Source: Mycobacterium uberis (GTDB taxonomy: Bacteria > Actinomycetota > Actinomycetes > Mycobacteriales > Mycobacteriaceae). Taken from it: a DNA stretch of 64,000 nt. The position numbers and the translations under genes are program-made. Shown one piece after another: positions 61,305 through 64,000 of this stretch. The stretch spans positions 225,099-289,098 of the forward strand of contig NZ_QAYL01000006.1 in the NCBI RefSeq assembly GCF_003408705.1, in the 5' to 3' direction. Numbering within the stretch: the stretch's first letter is position 1; every line of letters begins with the position of its first letter. Under the pieces are notes generated by a model that saw only the letters and a list, made by a program, of their open reading frames with translations, ran no database searches and was not told where the DNA came from.

Positions 61305-62276
61305 GTGGTGGTCGAGAAGAGTCAGACCGCTGCGGTCATCCCAGAGCTATCGCCGAATTGCTTGGCGCCGTGGCATCTTCGGGTGGGCGCATTCGCTGTC
61401 GATGTTCTGCCGGGTCTCGTTGTGGTAGTGGCGATGGCATCGGTTGTTCTCACTGTCCCGCTACGCAGCGCGTGGTGGTTGTTGTGTATGGCGGTTGGTG
61501 GCGTCGTCATCTTGCTGCTGTTGGTCAACCGGTTATTATTGCCGGCAGTCCTCGGTTGGAGTTTAGGGCGTGCCTTGTGCGGTATCGCGGTGGTAAAGCG
61601 TGATGGGGCAGCTATTGGGCCGTGGCGGCTGTTGTTGCGGGATCTTACCCATCAGCTCGACACGGCAGCAGTGCTCGTGGGCTGGCTATGGCCACTGTGG
61701 GATTCGCGGCGCTGCACCTTCGCTGACAAACTGCTGTGCACCGAAGTACGCTGCATACAACTGGGCAAGCGGAAGCGCACCATAAGACGGCGGGTCTCGG
61801 TGGCCCTGTTGACTGCGACGGTGGTGTGCCTAGGTGGTGCCGCCGTGAACTATGTGGTGGTGTATTCGCATGATCGTGCAGTCGACCAAACTGGCGCGCA
61901 GATAATGATTCAGGGACCGAAGATGGTCGCGCAGATGCTGACCTACAACCCAAAAACGCTACGGGCCGATTTCACGCACGCCCAATCGCTGGCTAGCGAC
62001 AAGTATCGCCGCCAGCTGGCTGTGCAGCAGGATGTTGTGGAGAAGGGGCACCCGGTTATCAACGAGTACTGGCCGATCGCGGGCGCGATCCAGTCTGTCA
62101 CGCCAAATCGTGCGACGATGCTGTTGTTTATGCAGGGTCGCCGAGGCGCGGCGCCTGACCAACGATACATCAGCGCAACCGTTCGAGTGAATTTTGCTAA
62201 GGATAAGCATGGCCATTGGCTCGTTGATGACCTCACTGTGTTGACCAAACCGAGACCACCCGGGAACGGGAAATGA
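61305..62276 (+). CDS. mam1B: RDD-domain Mce-associated membrane protein Mam1B (Rv0176 family)
   Basis: It is 323 residues starting at a GTG at 61305, two bases after mam1A stops. The N-terminal RDD domain reads RVGAFAVDVLPGLVVVVAMA, with further helices (WWLLCMAVGGVVILLLLVNR), then SLGRALCGIAVVKRDG and DSRRCTFADKLLCTEV. Another helix (SVALLTATVVCLGGAAVNYV) leads to an NTF2-like domain (MVAQMLTYNPKTLRADFTHA, ending WLVDDLTVLTKPRPPGNGK). The fusion of RDD and Mce-associated domains matches Rv0176. It overlaps mam1C by ATGA. Confidence 0.93.
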   Translation: MVVEKSQTAAVIPELSPNCLAPWHLRVGAFAVDVLPGLVVVVAMASVVLTVPLRSAWWLLCMAVGGVVILLLLVNRLLLPAVLGWSLGRALCGIAVVKRDGAAIGPWRLLLRDLTHQLDTAAVLVGWLWPLWDSRRCTFADKLLCTEVRCIQLGKRKRTIRRRVSVALLTATVVCLGGAAVNYVVVYSHDRAVDQTGAQIMIQGPKMVAQMLTYNPKTLRADFTHAQSLASDKYRRQLAVQQDVVEKGHPVINEYWPIAGAIQSVTPNRATMLLFMQGRRGAAPDQRYISATVRVNFAKDKHGHWLVDDLTVLTKPRPPGNGK

Positions 62277-62827
62277 GTCCCCGCCGCAAGTTTCAAGCCG
62301 GCGAGGGACCACTGCTTGCCGCGGGGACGGTGGTGTCACAGCGACGATGGGGTTTGGCGTTTGTCGCCACGGTTACTGCATTGGTGATGACGGCGGCAAC
62401 TATGGCATCAATCCTGATGTCGATCTCACATGCATCCCGTGAGCACGCCATGACCAAGGACCAGCAGGTGCTTAGCTACGTCAAATGGTTTATGGCGGAG
62501 TTCACGACCCTTGATCCGTATCATGCCAATGACTATGTATCACGGATATTGGCGCAAGCGACTGGTGACTTTGCCAAGCAGTACCACGATAAGGCAAACG
62601 AGATTCTCTTCCAGGTCGCCAGAGCTGAACCGACCACTGGCACCGTGCTCGACGTCGGCATGGAAAGATGGAATGACGATGGCAGCGCTAATGTGTTGAT
62701 AGTTACCGAAGTCACCTCCAAGTCGCCGGATGAAAAGCAGGTAGTCGAGAACACAAATCGTTGGGTGGCAACCGCGACTCGGGAAGGGGATCAGTGGAAG
62801 ATCAGCAATCTGCTGCAGGTGACTTGA
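62273..62827 (+). CDS. mam1C: Mce-associated membrane protein Mam1C (Rv0177 family)
   Basis: It is 184 residues. The ATG at 62273 overlaps the mam1B stop. A single transmembrane helix (GLAFVATVTALVMTAATMAS) precedes an NTF2-like periplasmic domain: VLSYVKWFMAEFTTLDPYHA, RILAQATGDFAKQYHDKANE, GTVLDVGMERWNDDGSANVL and NTNRWVATATREGDQWKISN. This matches Rv0177. It overlaps the mam1D start (62794) by 34 bases. Confidence 0.93.
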   Translation: MSPRRKFQAGEGPLLAAGTVVSQRRWGLAFVATVTALVMTAATMASILMSISHASREHAMTKDQQVLSYVKWFMAEFTTLDPYHANDYVSRILAQATGDFAKQYHDKANEILFQVARAEPTTGTVLDVGMERWNDDGSANVLIVTEVTSKSPDEKQVVENTNRWVATATREGDQWKISNLLQVT

Positions 62828-63531
62828 CTGTCAACACGAGTTCAGCAGCCTTAGCTGCTAACGTAACCGAAGAATCACAAGGAGTCACCGAGTCAGCTGG
62901 AATCGCTTCCGGTGAGATCGACGGTGCGGTAGTAGAACAGTCAGACGGTGACGCTGAGAACCAAGAAGAGACACTTGCGTCAGCGGTTGAAAGCAGTGGC
63001 ACCCTAAGGAGCCGGCTGGCCGGCCAGCATATGACTCTCGCCGTCGCAGTAGCCGCGATATTATGCGTTGGTTTCGCAGCCTTTGCGGGCGCGACCGTGC
63101 AGCTCTACCTGGTTGATCGCGCTACCGCTGCAGTCAAGCTCAAAGTGGCGCGGGCAGCAGCCAACACAGTAGCCGTTCTGTGGACTTATACGCCGGAGAA
63201 CATGGACACCCTGGCTGACCGCGCGGCGACCTACCTCAGCGGCGATTTTGGTGCCCAGTACCGCAAATTCGTCGATGCTATCGTCGGTCCTAACAAACAG
63301 GCCAAGATAACGAGCAGCACCGAAGTAACCGGCGTGGCGGTTGAATCACTTGATGCTCCTAATGCCATCGCCATCGTATATACCAACACCACATCCACCA
63401 GCCCACTGACCAAAAATATTCCTTCGCTGAAGTATCTGTCCTACCGCTTGTTTATGAAACATAGTGCTAATCGCTGGCTGGTGACCAGGATGACGACTAT
63501 TACATCACTGGATTTGACGCCGCAGTTGTAG
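62794..63531 (+). CDS. mam1D: Mce-associated membrane protein Mam1D (Rv0178 family)
   Basis: It is 245 residues from a GTG at 62794 (MEDQQSAAGDLTVNTSSAAL), which has a GGAAGGGGA site upstream; the frame opens at 62761 but those codons lack family likeness. An acidic, low-complexity N-terminus (about 1-75) is followed by a transmembrane helix (MTLAVAVAAILCVGFAAFAG) and an NTF2-like domain (VLWTYTPENMDTLADRAATY; LSGDFGAQYRKFVDAIVGPN; YRLFMKHSANRWLVTRMTTI). It is the last gene of the operon; no lesion is seen. Confidence 0.92.
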   Translation: MEDQQSAAGDLTVNTSSAALAANVTEESQGVTESAGIASGEIDGAVVEQSDGDAENQEETLASAVESSGTLRSRLAGQHMTLAVAVAAILCVGFAAFAGATVQLYLVDRATAAVKLKVARAAANTVAVLWTYTPENMDTLADRAATYLSGDFGAQYRKFVDAIVGPNKQAKITSSTEVTGVAVESLDAPNAIAIVYTNTTSTSPLTKNIPSLKYLSYRLFMKHSANRWLVTRMTTITSLDLTPQL

Positions 63532-64000
63532 TCTGGCCGTAGTGTCTTGACTTGCAGCTCTGCTATTAATAGTGGGCGCTGGCCAAGTTTGTTGTAGCAG
63601 ATGGCAGGGCTGCGCCACAGTTTGGTTGTGTAGAAGCTACGTCTGATGACGTTGCGGGCCTGGTAGTCTTCGGGGTCGAGTCATGGTGGTCGGCCGCTGT
63701 GGGGAGCGACAACACACCACGGTCAGGCGGTTTGATGCCCAGATTTTGTGATTCGACCCGACCTTTGTGTGGCGAGTGATGCCACTCTGTATCTTGGGCG
63801 GCGTTGGTTGACCAGTCACTCACGCCAACGCCGCATCCCAGGTGCCCTGGTCACTCATTTGATGCCTCTCTGCCAGGGCTTCTGCCCACCCTGGTCTGGT
63901 GTTGTGTGGTTTTGTTTTATGTGGGGTGTGGTGGTGTGGGTTGTGGTGTGGGTTGTGGTGTGGGTCGATGGGTTGTGTGAGTTGATCTACTGTGTGGATG
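63532..64000. other. Downstream of the mce1 operon, no recognised gene
   Basis: About 470 bases to the window edge. The minus frame 63823-63566 and its plus-strand counterpart have odd composition but no family match. An inverted pair GCCCTGG / CCAGGGC lies around 63843-63877 and could be a weak stem-loop. The last 110 bases are strongly biased to G and T. The M. tuberculosis neighbour is lprO (Rv0179c); I cannot identify it. Confidence 0.45.
63899..63975. repeat. G/T-rich low-complexity tract with 12-base period
   Basis: The plus strand is almost only G and T here, and the unit TGTGGGTTGTGG repeats in tandem (around 63933-63960) before degenerating. It shows extreme strand asymmetry unlike any nearby coding sequence. 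It may be an unstable slippage tract or the border of a repetitive element that continues past the window. Confidence 0.8.

Noticed and set aside
63899..63975. Period-12 G/T repeat considered as a CRISPR array
   Set aside because: Units are far too short, contiguous and low-complexity, with no spacers and no cas genes.

Overview
The window is from a slow-growing pathogenic mycobacterium in an advanced state of genome reduction. The evidence is gene content and order: by recollection of family sequences it follows Mycobacterium tuberculosis Rv0116c to Rv0178 almost gene for gene (ldtA, oxyS, oxcA, fadD7, fusA2, pepA, treS, mak, fbpC, htdZ, fadE1, cyp138, msrA, a ClC channel, methyltransferases, ptbB, fadE2, pntAa-pntAb-pntB, mce1R, fadD5, the mce1 operon). 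About half of those genes survive only as frameshifted, stop-riddled relics. This is the leprosy-bacillus pattern. The antigen 85C protein differs at many positions from the M. leprae protein as I remember it, so a sister species such as M. lepromatosis, or another reduced relative such as M. uberis, fits better than M. leprae itself. This species call is inference.

Layout. 1-2 kb: partial ldtA (minus) and intact oxyS. 2.1-7.4 kb: relics of oxcA, fadD7, a DUF2231-like membrane protein, fusA2 and a SnoaL-like protein. 7.5-13.5 kb: an intact island of pepA, treS, mak and fbpC, with a perfect 36-bp hairpin just after fbpC. 13.5-27.5 kb: a graveyard (htdZ, fadE1, a TetR regulator, a ferredoxin reductase, cyp138, an epimerase, methyltransferases, a DNA glycosylase, a ClC channel) in which only an SRPBCC gene, msrA and perhaps a small TOBE-domain gene stay open. 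27.5-30.2 kb: intact SAM methyltransferase and aldehyde dehydrogenase genes. 30.2-32.2 kb: relics. 32.2-38 kb: ptbB, fadE2 (open but eroded) and the pnt transhydrogenase operon. 38-39.7 kb: TetR and PE relics. 39.7-41.1 kb: an intact FAD-linked oxidase. 41.1-48 kb: a long decayed stretch with PE, TesB-like, luciferase-like and hotdog thioesterase relics. 48-50.7 kb: intact TB18.5, a probable mce1R relic and the fadD5 relic. 50.8-63.5 kb: a completely intact mce1 operon (yrbE1A-yrbE1B-mce1A-B-C-D-lprK-mce1F-mam1A-B-C-D). The last 470 bases hold no recognised gene and end in a strongly G/T-biased tract.

How the genes work together. The retained set is weighted to the cell envelope and redox balance: trehalose/maltose/alpha-glucan metabolism (TreS, maltokinase), mycolyl transfer to trehalose and arabinogalactan (Ag85C), peptidoglycan cross-linking (LdtA), a secreted PDZ serine protease (PepA), proton-translocating NAD(P) transhydrogenase (PntAa/Ab/B), methionine sulfoxide repair (MsrA), and the Mce1 lipid-import machine with its accessory membrane proteins. 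Lost functions are mainly lipid-degradation enzymes, regulators, PE proteins and paralogous methyltransferases. I found no tRNA, rRNA, CRISPR array or recognisable insertion sequence, and no convincing undescribed multi-gene system. The most interesting signals are the hairpins, the short tandem duplications, the eroding open frame of fadE2, and an intact mce1 operon whose regulator and first gene are broken.
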